DNA of 64,000 bases from Hyphomicrobiales bacterium (GCA_017642935.1 JAEPOK010000002.1:124001-188000); one strand, 5' to 3'; counted from the first letter of the stretch, positions 9,547-18,622 are shown. Notes: generated by a model from the letters alone, not told the origin. Translations and numbers: made by a program.

Positions 9547-9873
9547 CCCGACCCCGATTACTCTATGGTGCGTACGCTCAAGGCACGGCGCACCCCGGCC
9601 CTTTTCGCTTTGCGCTACAGTGAACCCAACATGGTAAACGAGCCGTAAAGATAACCGGTTTGTAAATGCCCCGACTTGGCATCGCCTGGATCTGAGACAG
9701 CAGCCGGAGGCCTTGACGAACCGGTGAACAAGACACGTTTTGGATAGCGCCTGACGTTAATACAACCATAAGTTGCTAAGCGCTTGCACTTGCGATAGAT
9801 TTGTTGGCAATCGTGATGGAAAAACGATTCGTCATACAGTGTAATGGCGCGGCGCTAACCGGCAGAGGTACTG
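9547..9873. other. Divergent intergenic region between the PodJ-like gene and merR
   Basis: 327 bases without a credible gene. It must hold the promoters of both divergent genes. Bases 9740-9870 are distinctly more AT-rich than the surroundings. One GANTC site (GATTC, 9826-9830), the CcrM methylation/GcrA-type sequence of alphaproteobacteria, lies about 45 bases before the merR ATG. No clear -35/-10 pair with standard spacing could be assigned by eye. Confidence 0.4.
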
Positions 9874-10326
9874 ATGGATACTGCAACTCGAGAGACCGAA
9901 TACAGCATTGGCGAACTGGCCCGCGAGTATGGTTTGACGTTGCGAACACTGCGTTTTTACGAAGACCGAGGGCTGTTGCGGCCGCGCCGGGTGGGCATGC
10001 AGCGCATCTATTCGCGCCGCGACAAAGCGCGGCTCAAACTCATCGTGATGGGCAAACGGGTTGGTTTCTCACTGCAAGAAATCGGCGAGATGCTCGACCT
10101 TTACGATTTAAAAGACGGTCAGGCCGGTCAGTTGAAGGTCGCCCGCAGCCGGTTTTTGGAGCAGATTGCGGTGCTCAATCAGCAAAAAACCGACATTGAG
10201 CAGGCCATCGTCGAGCTTGAGCGGACGGTGGAAGTTGTCACCGGCATGCTGAAGGAAAAGCAGCAGGACTTGGACGGTGGCGGCGAGGCCGAAACGCCAC
10301 CTTTGGCCGCCACCGGTAGCGATTGA
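9874..10326 (+). CDS. MerR family transcriptional regulator
   Basis: A 150-residue regulator. Residues 9-45 give the winged helix-turn-helix of MerR proteins (YSIGELAREYGLTLRTLRFY followed by EDRGLLRPRR), and residues 50-80 the second helix pair (ARLKLIVMGKRVGFSLQEIGEML). Residues 95-135 form the antiparallel coiled-coil dimer helix. There is no C-terminal cysteine cluster of the metal-sensing MerR, CueR or ZntR types, so metal sensing is unlikely. In related bacteria, close homologues sit beside acyl-CoA or isovaleryl-CoA dehydrogenase genes; that target is not in this window. It is divergent from the PodJ-like gene. Confidence 0.88.
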   Translation: MDTATRETEYSIGELAREYGLTLRTLRFYEDRGLLRPRRVGMQRIYSRRDKARLKLIVMGKRVGFSLQEIGEMLDLYDLKDGQAGQLKVARSRFLEQIAVLNQQKTDIEQAIVELERTVEVVTGMLKEKQQDLDGGGEAETPPLAATGSD

Positions 10327-10465
10327 ACGGCGCCTCGAGCGTCTCACGCCCACTCACGAACACGCGATAGACCGTGTCCAGCGCTTGCGCGGCACGGCCT
10401 AGCAGCCTAGATCGGGTTCCTTTGATGCCTTGGGCAGTCGTGCCCACACGCAAAGGATGCTGCCG

Positions 10466-11086
10466 ATGGCGCCGACGATCGATTATTACTTCACTCTGAT
10501 TTCGCCTTTCTCCTACCTGGGTCACAAGGCGTTCTTGGATGTTGCCGCCAAGCATGGGGCGGCGGTTCGCTACAAGCCGATGAACCTTGCCGGCGTCTTT
10601 GCGACTTCCGGTGCGGTGCCCATTCCCGAGCGACCGGTGTCGCGCCAGAACTACCGATTGATCGAACTTCAGCGTATCGCCGACATCCGCCAACTGCCGC
10701 TAACCCTGCGGCCGGCGCATTTCCCAACCAACCCTGCTCTTGCCAATGGTGCGGTCGCGGCGATTGCGGCCTCAGGCGGCTACCCCGCGACCTTCATGTT
10801 TGCCGCGTTCCAGGCCTGCTGGACGGAGGACCGCGACATCAGCCAACCCGAAACGGTGCGTGAACTGCTGGAAGCGACAGGACACGATGCAGCGGCCATC
10901 ATGGTTGCAGCAACCTCCGATGAAATCATTGCCGCAATGGCACAGAACACCGAAGCAGCCATCGCTGCAGGCGCGGTTGGCGCTCCGGTTTACGTTTTGA
11001 ACGGCGAGCCATTCTGGGGCCAGGACCGCGTGGACTATTTGGACCATGCGCTCACCTCAGGCCGCGGCCCGTACACACCCGACTAG
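10466..11086 (+). CDS. 2-hydroxychromene-2-carboxylate isomerase family protein (DsbA/GST-kappa fold)
   Basis: A 206-residue thioredoxin-fold protein of the HCCA isomerase family. The N-terminal IDYYFTLISPFSYLGH segment carries the serine at the position that binds glutathione in GST-kappa enzymes instead of a CxxC pair, and the conserved GAPVYVLNGEPFWGQDR block occurs near the C-terminus. The family isomerises 2-hydroxychromene-2-carboxylate in naphthalene degradation, but most members in genomes without that pathway are glutathione-dependent proteins of unknown substrate; there is no naphthalene gene nearby. I chose the ATG at 10466 because AAAGG at 10452-10456 stands nine bases before it; an ATG at 10457 and a TTG at 10430 are also in frame. 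Confidence 0.88.
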   Translation: MAPTIDYYFTLISPFSYLGHKAFLDVAAKHGAAVRYKPMNLAGVFATSGAVPIPERPVSRQNYRLIELQRIADIRQLPLTLRPAHFPTNPALANGAVAAIAASGGYPATFMFAAFQACWTEDRDISQPETVRELLEATGHDAAAIMVAATSDEIIAAMAQNTEAAIAAGAVGAPVYVLNGEPFWGQDRVDYLDHALTSGRGPYTPD

Positions 11087-11156
11087 GCCCTCGCCCCGCC
11101 CAATTGGGCAGGTTTTACGCGCAACCGGTTTTTGAGCCACCGAACGGAAGCCCCCC

Positions 11157-12473
11157 ATGTTCCATTCATTCTTTCCCAAACCGAAGCTGTTTTTCCTGTC
11201 CTTTGCGATCTACGCCATCGTGATGGTAGTGCTTTGGCAGGTCGCCGGCGACAGGCTGCAATTCCTGTCACTTGGACCGGTCTTTGGCGTGGAAAACGCG
11301 GCTACGGTTGAACCTGGTATTGCGCCGGACGTCGAACTGCCCGGCAGCGAAGCGGTCGCCACGCAAGAGGCGGACGCAGGGTGGGCCGACCCACAGACCT
11401 TCTGGTTCTACCAGTATATGCTCACATCCATCGCGCTGTTTGTCGGCTTTTGGATGTGGTACGCGCCGCATCCCTGGCAGCTGTGGTCGGTCGCCGGCTC
11501 GGCGCTCATCTTCTTCACCAACTGGTTCCTGGTGCAACTGGATGTGATGATCAATGAGTGGTTCGGGGGATTTTACGACCTGATCCAGCAGGCCTTGGCC
11601 GAACCCGGATCGATTGACGGGCGCGACTATTATCTCGGCATCGCCACCTTCCTTCAAATCGCACTGGTCTACGTTTTTGTGGCGGTGATGTTCCGCTTTT
11701 TCGTCAGCCACTATGTGTTCCGCTGGCGCACAGCGATGAACAATTACTACACCAGCATGTGGAAGCGGGTGCGCAAGATCGAAGGTGCATCGCAACGGGT
11801 GCAGGAAGACACGATGCGCTTTGCGTCGATCACCGAGAGCCTTGGTGTCGCGCTGCTTGACTCGGTGATGACGTTGATCGCCTTCCTGCCGTTGCTGTGG
11901 GGTCTCTCAGCGGCGGTGACCGAACTGCCACTCATTGGCGAAGTGAGCCAAGGGCTGGTGTTTGTGGCGATCGTCTGGTCGATCTTGGGAACGGCTCTGC
12001 TGGCGGTGGTGGGCATCAGACTGCCCGGCCTGGAGTTCAACAATCAGAAGGTGGAAGCCGCCTACCGAAAAGAACTCGTCATGGGCGAGGATTTTGTTGA
12101 ACGTGCGCAGCCGCAGTCGCTGACTGAGTTGTTTTCCGATGTGCGGCGCAATTATTTCCGGCTCTATTTCAACTACATGTACTTCAATGTGGTGCGGATT
12201 TTCTATCTCCAGATCGGCAATCTGGTGCCATTCATTGCGCTGGGTCCGACCATCATTGCGGGCACCATCACTCTTGGCACCATGCAGCAGATCATGCGCG
12301 CATTTAACCGGGTTGAAGGCTCGTTCCAGTACCTGGTGAACTCCTGGACCACGATTGTGGAACTGATGTCGGTCTACAAGCGCCTCAACGCCTTTGAGAA
12401 GGCCGCGCTGGCTACACCAGAATCCGGCCCAGAGACAGGAAGCGGCACCAAGGTTCCCTCGCCCGCCGAGTAG
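11157..12473 (+). CDS. bacA: SbmA/BacA-like peptide transporter
   Basis: A 438-residue inner membrane protein of the SbmA/BacA family, homologous to the membrane half of ABC exporters but without an ATPase. It imports antimicrobial peptides, microcins and bleomycin driven by the proton gradient, and in rhizobia and brucellae BacA is needed for chronic host infection. The family pattern is visible: FWMWYAPHPWQLW, the helix with FVSHYVFRWRTAMNNYY, the motif ASQRVQEDTMRF near residue 215, and the C-terminal helix GTMQQIMRAFNRVEGSF. About seven to eight membrane segments. At residues 45-75 there is a periplasmic insert rich in Glu and Ala. The 32-residue tail after the last helix is Pro/Ser-rich. 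It precedes the ligase-associated exonuclease. Confidence 0.92.
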   Translation: MFHSFFPKPKLFFLSFAIYAIVMVVLWQVAGDRLQFLSLGPVFGVENAATVEPGIAPDVELPGSEAVATQEADAGWADPQTFWFYQYMLTSIALFVGFWMWYAPHPWQLWSVAGSALIFFTNWFLVQLDVMINEWFGGFYDLIQQALAEPGSIDGRDYYLGIATFLQIALVYVFVAVMFRFFVSHYVFRWRTAMNNYYTSMWKRVRKIEGASQRVQEDTMRFASITESLGVALLDSVMTLIAFLPLLWGLSAAVTELPLIGEVSQGLVFVAIVWSILGTALLAVVGIRLPGLEFNNQKVEAAYRKELVMGEDFVERAQPQSLTELFSDVRRNYFRLYFNYMYFNVVRIFYLQIGNLVPFIALGPTIIAGTITLGTMQQIMRAFNRVEGSFQYLVNSWTTIVELMSVYKRLNAFEKAALATPESGPETGSGTKVPSPAE

Positions 12474-12511
12474 GCGCTTGGAATAGGCCAATCTTGACCC
12501 ACATTGTGGGC

Positions 12512-13549
12512 ATGATCACCCGCGCTGACCAGTTCATGACCATTCGCCCGGAAGGCCTCTATTGCATTCCGGGCGATTTCTATGTCGATCCAGTGCGCCC
12601 CGTGCACCGCGCCGTTATCACCCACGGACATGCCGACCATGCACGCCCTGGCCATGGGTCGGTATTGGCAACAGCCGAAACCCTGATGATCATGGCGGTG
12701 CGCTATGGCGCCGATTTCGCCGGACGAACGCAAAGCGCAGACCTTGGTGACGTGATCACGCTTGGCGATACACGGGTGAGCCTTCATCCGGCCGGCCATG
12801 TGCTTGGTTCAGCGCAGATACTGGTAGAGCATGGTGGCCATAGGCTGGTGGCCTCGGGTGACTACAAACGTCATGCCGACCCCACTGTGATGCCGTTTGA
12901 AGTGGTGCCTTGCGACACCTTCATCACAGAAGCGACGTTTGGGCTGCCGGTGTTCCGCCATCCGCCCGGCGCGGATGAAGTGGCAAAGCTTCTCACCTCG
13001 CTCGCGACGTTTCCGGACACGCCGCATCTGGTTGGCGCCTATTCACTGGGCAAAGCCCAACGGGTGATCGCCGAGGTCCGCGCGGCGGGCTATGATGCAC
13101 CGATCTACCTGCACGGCGCGATGGAAAAGCTCTGCGCATTTTACCAAAGCCAAGGCATCGACCTTGGCGACCTGACGCCTGTTGCGGGCTTGAAGGCGAA
13201 AGATATGGCCGGGAAGATCGTGCTTTGCCCACCCGGCTCCATGGCCGATCGCTGGTCGCAAAAATTCGGCGAGACAATCACCTGTTTCGCTTCGGGTTGG
13301 ATGCGGGTGCGTGCCCGTGCCCGGCAACGCGGCGTGGAACTTCCACTCGTGATGTCGGACCATGCCGACTGGGATGATCTCTGCGCGACAATCCTCGACA
13401 CCGGAGCGTCGGAAATCTGGGTGACGCACGGCCAAGAAGACGGACTGGTGCATTGGTGCGGAACGCAAGGCATCGACGCCCGCCCGCTCAACATGATCGG
13501 CTATGGCGACGAAGGCGATGAGGCCGCTGTGCAGGAGAGCGCGGCGTGA
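12512..13549 (+). CDS. Ligase-associated DNA exonuclease (metallo-beta-lactamase/beta-CASP fold)
   Basis: A 345-residue metallo-beta-lactamase-fold nuclease. The metal-binding motif THGHADHARPGH lies near residue 38, followed by HPAGHVLGSAQI, the ASGDYKRHADPT block that supplies the next aspartate, and late conserved blocks GWMRVRARAR and MSDHADWDDL. It is the exonuclease partner of the ATP-dependent ligase whose GTG start overlaps its stop by four bases (GTGA). The usual family N-terminus has about 15 residues before GLYC; the ATG at 12512 fits that, while a TTG at 12494 would add six residues and an ATG at 12536 would remove eight. No good ribosome-binding site decides between them. Confidence 0.9.
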   Translation: MITRADQFMTIRPEGLYCIPGDFYVDPVRPVHRAVITHGHADHARPGHGSVLATAETLMIMAVRYGADFAGRTQSADLGDVITLGDTRVSLHPAGHVLGSAQILVEHGGHRLVASGDYKRHADPTVMPFEVVPCDTFITEATFGLPVFRHPPGADEVAKLLTSLATFPDTPHLVGAYSLGKAQRVIAEVRAAGYDAPIYLHGAMEKLCAFYQSQGIDLGDLTPVAGLKAKDMAGKIVLCPPGSMADRWSQKFGETITCFASGWMRVRARARQRGVELPLVMSDHADWDDLCATILDTGASEIWVTHGQEDGLVHWCGTQGIDARPLNMIGYGDEGDEAAVQESAA

Positions 13550-15189
13550 AAGCCTTCGCCGAGCTTCTCGACCGCCTGGCCTATGAGCCGCGCCGCAATG
13601 GCAAACTGCGGATGTTGGTGCAGTATTTCAGCGCAACGCCCGATCCCGAACGCGGCCTTGCGCTTGCGGCCATCACCGGTGGACTTGACTTCAAGAACGC
13701 CAAACCAGCGCTCATTCGCGGGCTGGTGGAAGCGCGCACCGACCCGGTGCTCTTCCGACTTTCCTACGATTATGTGGGCGATATGTCGGAGACCGTGGCT
13801 CTCCTCTGGCCTGCTGATCACGGGATAAACAGCCCGCCTCCAACTCTAGAAGATGTCGTTGATGCGCTGGCAACAACGGGCAAAGCAGAGATGCCGGCGC
13901 TGATCACTCGCTGGCTCGACACGCTGGACGAAACGGGCCGCTGGGCGCTGTTGAAGCTGATCACCGGCGGTCTTCGCATCGGGGTGTCGGCTCGCCTGGC
14001 CAAGACGGCCGTCGCTGGCCTCGGCGACCTGAAACCCAATGACGTTGAAGAAGTCTGGCACGGCCTGTTGCCGCCCTACCAAAGCTTGTTTGCTTGGGCG
14101 GAAGGCAAGGGCGAGCGCCCAGAGAATGACGACCCTGCGCCGTTTGCACCCGCAATGCTTGCGCATCCTATTGAGGATGGTGATTTCGAAAAGCTGGAAG
14201 CCAGCGAGTTTCTGGCCGAATGGAAATGGGATGGCATCCGTGTGCAGGCAGCCAGCGGGATGGGCAAAGATGGCCAGCTGGTCCGACGGCTTTATTCGCG
14301 CACTGGTGATGATATCTCGCGTGCCTTTCCCGATCTCGTGGAGGCTCTACCCGAGAACGCGACTCTGGATGGTGAGTTGCTGGTGCTGATCGATGGCCGC
14401 GTTCAGACCTTCAACACGCTGCAACAACGCCTCAACCGCAAGACCGTGTCAAAGAAGCTATTAGAGAGTCATCCGGCCCATATGCGGGTCTATGACGTGC
14501 TGAGACTTGGTGGCCAAGACCTTCGGCCTCTGCCATTTGTTGAAAGGCGCTCGCGCCTTCAGGCGCTTGTTGATGAGCATGATCATCCGCGCCTCGATCT
14601 CTCTCCGATGGTAGCATTCGAGGATTGGCACACCCTTGAGGACGCGCGCGCTGACCCTGCCAGTCATGGGGCAGAGGGCGATGCCGATGCTGTCGAAGGG
14701 GTGATGATCAAACGCATCGACAGCGCCTATGTGCCCGGACGTCCGAAGGGCCCTTGGTGGAAATGGAAACGCGATCCGATGTTGATCGACGCTGTGCTGA
14801 TGTACGCGCAGCGCGGTCACGGCAAGCGCTCAAGCCTTTATTCCGACTACACGTTCGGTGTCTGGAAACCTGGCGAGGATGGCAGGATGCTCGTGCCGGT
14901 CGGCAAAGCTTATTTTGGCTTCACCGATGAGGAGTTGAAGAAGATCGACAGTTTCGTGCGCAAGTACACCGTCAACCGGTTCGGGCCGGTGCGTGAGGTG
15001 ATCCATGGCGAGGATGCCGGCATGGTGTTCGAGGTCGCCTTTGAAGGGCTGCAACGCTCCACCCGGCACAAGAGCGGTGTGGCCATGCGCTTCCCGCGCA
15101 TCTCTCGGCTTCGCTGGGACAAGCCACCGCGCGAAGCCGACACGCTGGAAACGGTGATGGCGCTGCTGCCGGAAAGCGAACGGAGCTGA
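13546..15189 (+). CDS. ATP-dependent DNA ligase (ligase-associated repair set)
   Basis: A 547-residue ATP-dependent DNA ligase of the bacterial LigB/ligase-C-unrelated type that travels with exonuclease, Lhr-type helicase and PdeM. Order: N-terminal DNA-binding domain (1-200), adenylation domain with catalytic lysine in EWKWDGIRVQ near residue 227, motif III LDGELLV near 280, motif IV EGVMIKR near 387, motif V GPWWKWKRDP near 405, then an OB-fold domain (about 420-540). It seals nicks with ATP as adenylate donor and is an addition to the essential NAD-dependent LigA. The gene starts with GTG and overlaps the exonuclease by four bases, so the two are translationally coupled. Confidence 0.93.
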   Translation: MKAFAELLDRLAYEPRRNGKLRMLVQYFSATPDPERGLALAAITGGLDFKNAKPALIRGLVEARTDPVLFRLSYDYVGDMSETVALLWPADHGINSPPPTLEDVVDALATTGKAEMPALITRWLDTLDETGRWALLKLITGGLRIGVSARLAKTAVAGLGDLKPNDVEEVWHGLLPPYQSLFAWAEGKGERPENDDPAPFAPAMLAHPIEDGDFEKLEASEFLAEWKWDGIRVQAASGMGKDGQLVRRLYSRTGDDISRAFPDLVEALPENATLDGELLVLIDGRVQTFNTLQQRLNRKTVSKKLLESHPAHMRVYDVLRLGGQDLRPLPFVERRSRLQALVDEHDHPRLDLSPMVAFEDWHTLEDARADPASHGAEGDADAVEGVMIKRIDSAYVPGRPKGPWWKWKRDPMLIDAVLMYAQRGHGKRSSLYSDYTFGVWKPGEDGRMLVPVGKAYFGFTDEELKKIDSFVRKYTVNRFGPVREVIHGEDAGMVFEVAFEGLQRSTRHKSGVAMRFPRISRLRWDKPPREADTLETVMALLPESERS

Positions 15190-15265
15190 ATGTAGGTGTT
15201 GTCAGCCTAAACTGGTCGCGTATCACAGCCTCGCCTCCCGCCACATTCAAACCCAGCCATTGTCT

Positions 15266-15745
15266 ATGCCCATCATCACCCGACCTGCCCGCCGAACCGA
15301 TGCACCCGGTATGTGCGACCTTCTCAACGCTATCATTCGTGAAGGCGGAACGACCGCGCATCGTGAACCGTTCTCCGGAGACAAGATGATTTCCCTCTAC
15401 GTTGAAGCGCCGCTTGGCATCGCCTGTGCCGTGGCTGCGGAGGGTGAGAGCATATTGGGGTTTCAGTCGCTGGAATGGTGCGATCCGAACTGGACCGGTG
15501 ATCATGCCCTGCCCGCCGACTGGACGGTTATTGCCACCTATGTGGCACAAGCTGCCCATGGCCGGGGCATCGGTCGACTGCTATTTGGCGAAACAATCAA
15601 GGCCGCCAAAGCTGCGGGTGTGAAAACGATCGATGCCACTATTCGCCACGAGAACACAGGCGGCCTCGCCTACTACAGCCGCATGGGATTTGTGGACTAC
15701 CGGCAGTACGATGAAGCGTGTGCGAAGCGGTTTGATCTGACTTGA
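15266..15745 (+). CDS. GNAT family N-acetyltransferase (phosphinothricin-type)
   Basis: A 159-residue GNAT acyltransferase. The acetyl-CoA binding signature is seen as VAQAAHGRGIGRLLF near residue 95, followed by the helix of motif A and the typical RHENTGGLAYYSRMGFVDY block of motif B. The N-terminus (ITRPARRTDAPGMCDLLNAI) is that of small metabolite acetyltransferases of the PAT/YncA group, but the substrate cannot be told. The ATG at 15266 is preferred over a TTG two codons upstream. It stands alone between the ligase gene and the convergent surf1. Confidence 0.85.
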   Translation: MPIITRPARRTDAPGMCDLLNAIIREGGTTAHREPFSGDKMISLYVEAPLGIACAVAAEGESILGFQSLEWCDPNWTGDHALPADWTVIATYVAQAAHGRGIGRLLFGETIKAAKAAGVKTIDATIRHENTGGLAYYSRMGFVDYRQYDEACAKRFDLT

Positions 15746-15758
15746 TGCAAGGTCCGTT

Positions 15759-16466
15759 TTAACCTCGGCGACGTTGCACCAAGATGGTTCCAACGACAGC
15801 CAGCAAGACCGCCGCTAGCCCGTACCATGTGAGCATGTATTCAAAGTGCCGGTTGGAGAAGGTGAACTTTGTTTCGCCAGCCTGGGGCAAACCACCCGCG
15901 GCACTCGCTGGCATATCGACGGTGATGGGCAGGGCGTCGCTCACACCAGCGGCTTGCATCAATTGGTCCACGCTGCGTCGATAGAGAATGCCTTCCTCGA
16001 GATCGGGATCCGGCGTGAAATAGTCCGGCGGATCATCGGGCCGGACTAGCCCTTCAAAGCGCACGGTGCCGCTAGGCGCCGGACGCACAATGGCGTCTGG
16101 CAACAGGTCGAAGGGAATAAACCCACGATTGATGAAGACGGTTATATTATCCGCCGCGAGCACAAAGGGCTGCATCAGCCAATAGCCAGGCCCTTCATAG
16201 GGACCATTGGGGTCAGAAAGCGTGGTGAACACACGCACCGGCTCTCCGATGAACCGACCGACCAAAAGCGCACGGCGATAGGCAAGATCCTCGGTTCCCT
16301 GATCGACAAGCTCCGGCAAGGGTACCGCTGGGAGGGAGGGCCGGGTCTCCGCCTCGGCGATCAAGCCTTCTTTCCAGGCCAGGCGCTGCATCTGCCACGT
16401 TCCAAGGCCCAGCAGCGTGATGAAGGCGCCAAAGATAAGGGCAATCGCAAAGATGCGCTTCATCAC
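15759..16466 (-). CDS. SURF1 family cytochrome oxidase assembly protein
   Basis: A 235-residue SURF1 protein with the family topology: a short N-terminal membrane helix (about 4-24), a large periplasmic domain and a C-terminal helix (about 210-230). Conserved points are LGTWQMQRLAWKEGLI after the first helix, YEGPGYWLMQPF and the block INRGFIPFD in the middle, and SNRHFEYMLTWYGLA before the last helix. SURF1 aids heme a insertion into subunit I of aa3 oxidases. It ends the minus-strand oxidase cluster, with 3 bases between it and the DUF983 gene. Confidence 0.92.
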   Translation of the reverse strand: MMKRIFAIALIFGAFITLLGLGTWQMQRLAWKEGLIAEAETRPSLPAVPLPELVDQGTEDLAYRRALLVGRFIGEPVRVFTTLSDPNGPYEGPGYWLMQPFVLAADNITVFINRGFIPFDLLPDAIVRPAPSGTVRFEGLVRPDDPPDYFTPDPDLEEGILYRRSVDQLMQAAGVSDALPITVDMPASAAGGLPQAGETKFTFSNRHFEYMLTWYGLAAVLLAVVGTILVQRRRG

Positions 16467-16469
16467 AGT

Positions 16470-16862
16470 TTACTCTTGGTAGCCGCCGGAGACATCATCG
16501 TTGCGCACTTCGGTAGCATCCATCTGAAACTGCCGGGCGATCAACCACCCCTTCAGCGGGCGCAGCGGCACCAGGCAGGTGACCAGGATGATGGGTAGCG
16601 AAACCAGCCCATGGATCCAGAAGGACGGCTGGTAGGCGATCTCCAGCCACAGGGCCGCACCCACTGCGATGAAGCCAGCAAAGAAGGTGATGAAGACCGC
16701 TGGGCCGTCTCCGGAATCAGCAAAACCATAGTCCAGATCGCAGACGTCGCAGGACTCGCGCAGCGTGATCCAACCGTTGAACAGCTTGCCCTGACCGCAG
16801 CGTGGGCAGCGTCCATGAAAGCCGGCGTGCAAGGGTTCGGAGGTTTGGGGAACGACGCTCAT
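16470..16862 (-). CDS. DUF983 family membrane protein with two N-terminal CxxC motifs
   Basis: A 130-residue protein. Near its N-terminus it has a rubredoxin-like pair of cysteine motifs, GRCPRCGQG and ESCDVCDLDYGF, that could bind one metal ion, followed by two membrane helices (about 52-75 and 79-98). This is the DUF983 family, regularly found between ctaE and surf1 in alphaproteobacteria; its role in oxidase biogenesis is inferred from that context only. I prefer the ATG at 16862; an upstream ATG at 16922 would add 20 residues but would place the start inside the stem and T-tract of the terminator after ctaE. Confidence 0.83.
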   Translation of the reverse strand: MSVVPQTSEPLHAGFHGRCPRCGQGKLFNGWITLRESCDVCDLDYGFADSGDGPAVFITFFAGFIAVGAALWLEIAYQPSFWIHGLVSLPIILVTCLVPLRPLKGWLIARQFQMDATEVRNDDVSGGYQE

Positions 16863-16877
16863 GGCGATGGCTTTCTT

Positions 16878-16912
16878 AAAAAGAGAAACGGGCGATCCTA
16901 CCGGACCGCCCG
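16878..16912 (-). terminator. Rho-independent terminator after ctaE
   Basis: On the minus strand, 28 bases after the ctaE stop, CGGGCG (16912-16907) pairs with CGCCCG (16894-16889) over a 12-base loop and is followed by TTTCTCTTTTT (16888-16878). It separates ctaE from the DUF983-surf1 pair, which therefore depends on readthrough or on its own promoter. Confidence 0.7.
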
Positions 16913-16940
16913 CTGATGGCATTGCGGCAAGGCAGCCGGC

Positions 16941-17774
16941 TTAGAAATTGCCGCCGCCGCCATAACCCCAGACATAGATGGCGGCGAACAGGAACAGCCA
17001 AACCACGTCAACAAAGTGCCAGTACCAAGCGGCGGCTTCGAAGCCGAAATGCTTCTCCTTGGTGAACTGCCCTTGCAAGGCGCGGAACAGGCAGACAGCG
17101 AGGAACACGGTTCCAACGAACACATGGAAACCATGGAAGCCGGTCGCCATGAAGAAGGTCGCGCCGTAAATGTGGCCGGAGAAGTCAAAGTGCGCGTGGC
17201 TGTACTCGTAAATCTGGAAGCCGGTGAACAGGATGCCCAGGAGGACGGTCAGAATGAGGCCGTTCTTAAAGCCTTCCCGGTCGCCATGGATGATCGCATG
17301 GTGCGCCCAGGTGACCGTCGTGCCCGACGTCAGCAGGATCAGCGTGTTGATCAGCGGCAGGTGCCAAGGGTCGAAAGTCTCGATGCCCTGCGGTGGCCAG
17401 ACGCCGCCCAGAAGCTCGGCGCGCATCGGCTGCTCGGCTGGACCTGGGAAAAAACCGGCGTCGAAATAGGCCCAGAACCAGGCAACGAAGAACATAACCT
17501 CCGAAGCGATGAACAAGATCATGCCATATCGCAGGTGCAGAGAGACCACTGGCGTGTGATCACCGGCGATGCTCTCGCGGATGACATCGCGCCACCACAT
17601 GACCATGGTGTAGAGCACCCCAAGAAGGCCGAGGCCGAACCAAACCCAAGCGCCTCCGTGAAACCAAGTGACGGCGCCAATTGCCATAACCAAAGCCGAG
17701 ATCGAGCCGATCAGCGGCCACGGGCTTGGCGGGATAATATGATAATCGTGATCTGTTGCGTGACCTGAGGCCAT
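16941..17774 (-). CDS. ctaE: Cytochrome c oxidase subunit III
   Basis: A 277-residue subunit III of an aa3-type oxidase with seven membrane helices. Diagnostic stretches are [13 protein letters not shown] near residue 98, [18 protein letters not shown] near 128, and [16 protein letters not shown] near 211 followed by [17 protein letters not shown]. It begins [20 protein letters not shown], the usual alphaproteobacterial N-terminus. Subunit III stabilises the catalytic core and proton uptake. It follows ctaG by 55 bases and precedes a terminator. Confidence 0.96.
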   Translation of the reverse strand: MASGHATDHDYHIIPPSPWPLIGSISALVMAIGAVTWFHGGAWVWFGLGLLGVLYTMVMWWRDVIRESIAGDHTPVVSLHLRYGMILFIASEVMFFVAWFWAYFDAGFFPGPAEQPMRAELLGGVWPPQGIETFDPWHLPLINTLILLTSGTTVTWAHHAIIHGDREGFKNGLILTVLLGILFTGFQIYEYSHAHFDFSGHIYGATFFMATGFHGFHVFVGTVFLAVCLFRALQGQFTKEKHFGFEAAAWYWHFVDVVWLFLFAAIYVWGYGGGGNF

Positions 17775-17829
17775 CGTTGATCTCCTGAAATGCGATGCAC
17801 CAGCGTCTGCCGATGCGTCCCCCTAAAGT

Positions 17830-18417
17830 CTAGTTCGTAGTGTTTGCCGCAACTTCTGCCTCGGCGGGCGCGTCAGCAGCAAACATGGTGTAGCTCAGCG
17901 TAATCGTACCGATGCGTGCACTGTCGGGATCGTCGAGAATGTCCGGATCGACAAAAAAGACGACACCCATATCGACGCCCTGGTTCGGTTCCAGGTGCTG
18001 CATCTCAAAACAGAAGCAGTGCATCTTATGGAAATAGATGCCGGCCTGTGGCGGTGAGACATTGAACGTCGCCGTGCCATAGGTATCAGCGTCGGTCAGA
18101 TTGTCAGCGCGATAGAAGACTTCGGTGACCTGGCCAATCGCCACTTCGATCTCGTTGACACCTGGCTCAAGGTCCCAGCCAAGACCGGCAGCAACATTGC
18201 CATCGAACCGCACTTTGATCGTCTGGTCGGAGACTGTGTCCGGCGCCACATCGGCGACCTGTGTCGTGCCGCCAAAACCGGTGACGCGGCAGAAGAGTTC
18301 ATAAAGCGGCACGGCAGCGTAGGCGACGCCAACCATGCAGCCGACGAAGACGCCCAGCGCCATCGCGGTCTTCACAGGCCTTGAGAAGGTGCGTGTCTTT
18401 TGCGCGTCGTGCTGCAT
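17830..18417 (-). CDS. ctaG: Cytochrome c oxidase assembly protein CtaG/Cox11
   Basis: A 195-residue copper chaperone that delivers copper to the CuB site of subunit I. One N-terminal membrane helix (about 16-37, ending in YAAVPLYELFCRVTGFGG), then a periplasmic immunoglobulin-like domain with the copper-binding motif HKMHCFCFEMQ near residue 126. The Ala-rich C-terminal tail is short. Its ATG overlaps the stop of the small CoxF-like gene by one base (TGATG). The order ctaB-coxF-ctaG-ctaE is that of rhizobial oxidase clusters. Confidence 0.95.
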   Translation of the reverse strand: MQHDAQKTRTFSRPVKTAMALGVFVGCMVGVAYAAVPLYELFCRVTGFGGTTQVADVAPDTVSDQTIKVRFDGNVAAGLGWDLEPGVNEIEVAIGQVTEVFYRADNLTDADTYGTATFNVSPPQAGIYFHKMHCFCFEMQHLEPNQGVDMGVVFFVDPDILDDPDSARIGTITLSYTMFAADAPAEAEVAANTTN

Positions 18418-18620
18418 CAGTAGGGCCTTGAGAGGATGCCGGGGCCTTGGATAAGGCTGACCACATAAAACACGACTACGACTGCTCCGAGAGCCAGCGC
18501 CAGCGCGATGGAACGTGACCGACGCTGTTTGGAATAGAAGTCGCGATCTTCAGCCGACATCTTCACCTCTTCGGTGTTGGTCGGGACGGGCTTGGGCGCT
18601 TCCGGCGCGGATCGAGCCAT
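18417..18620 (-). CDS. CoxF-like small membrane protein of the oxidase cluster
   Basis: A 67-residue protein that is easily missed because it lies at the end of a longer shadow frame. Residues 22-34 (SAEDRDFYSKQRR) are followed by one membrane helix (about 37-57) and GPGILSRPY. Small proteins with this charged stretch plus single helix lie between ctaB and ctaG in many alphaproteobacteria and are annotated as CoxF or hypothetical oxidase assembly proteins. Its ATG at 18620 is two bases after the ctaB stop and its TGA overlaps the ctaG ATG by one base, so it is embedded in a coupled operon. Function is unknown; assembly or stability of the oxidase is inferred. Confidence 0.85.
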   Translation of the reverse strand: MARSAPEAPKPVPTNTEEVKMSAEDRDFYSKQRRSRSIALALALGAVVVVFYVVSLIQGPGILSRPY

Positions 18621-18622
18621 CG

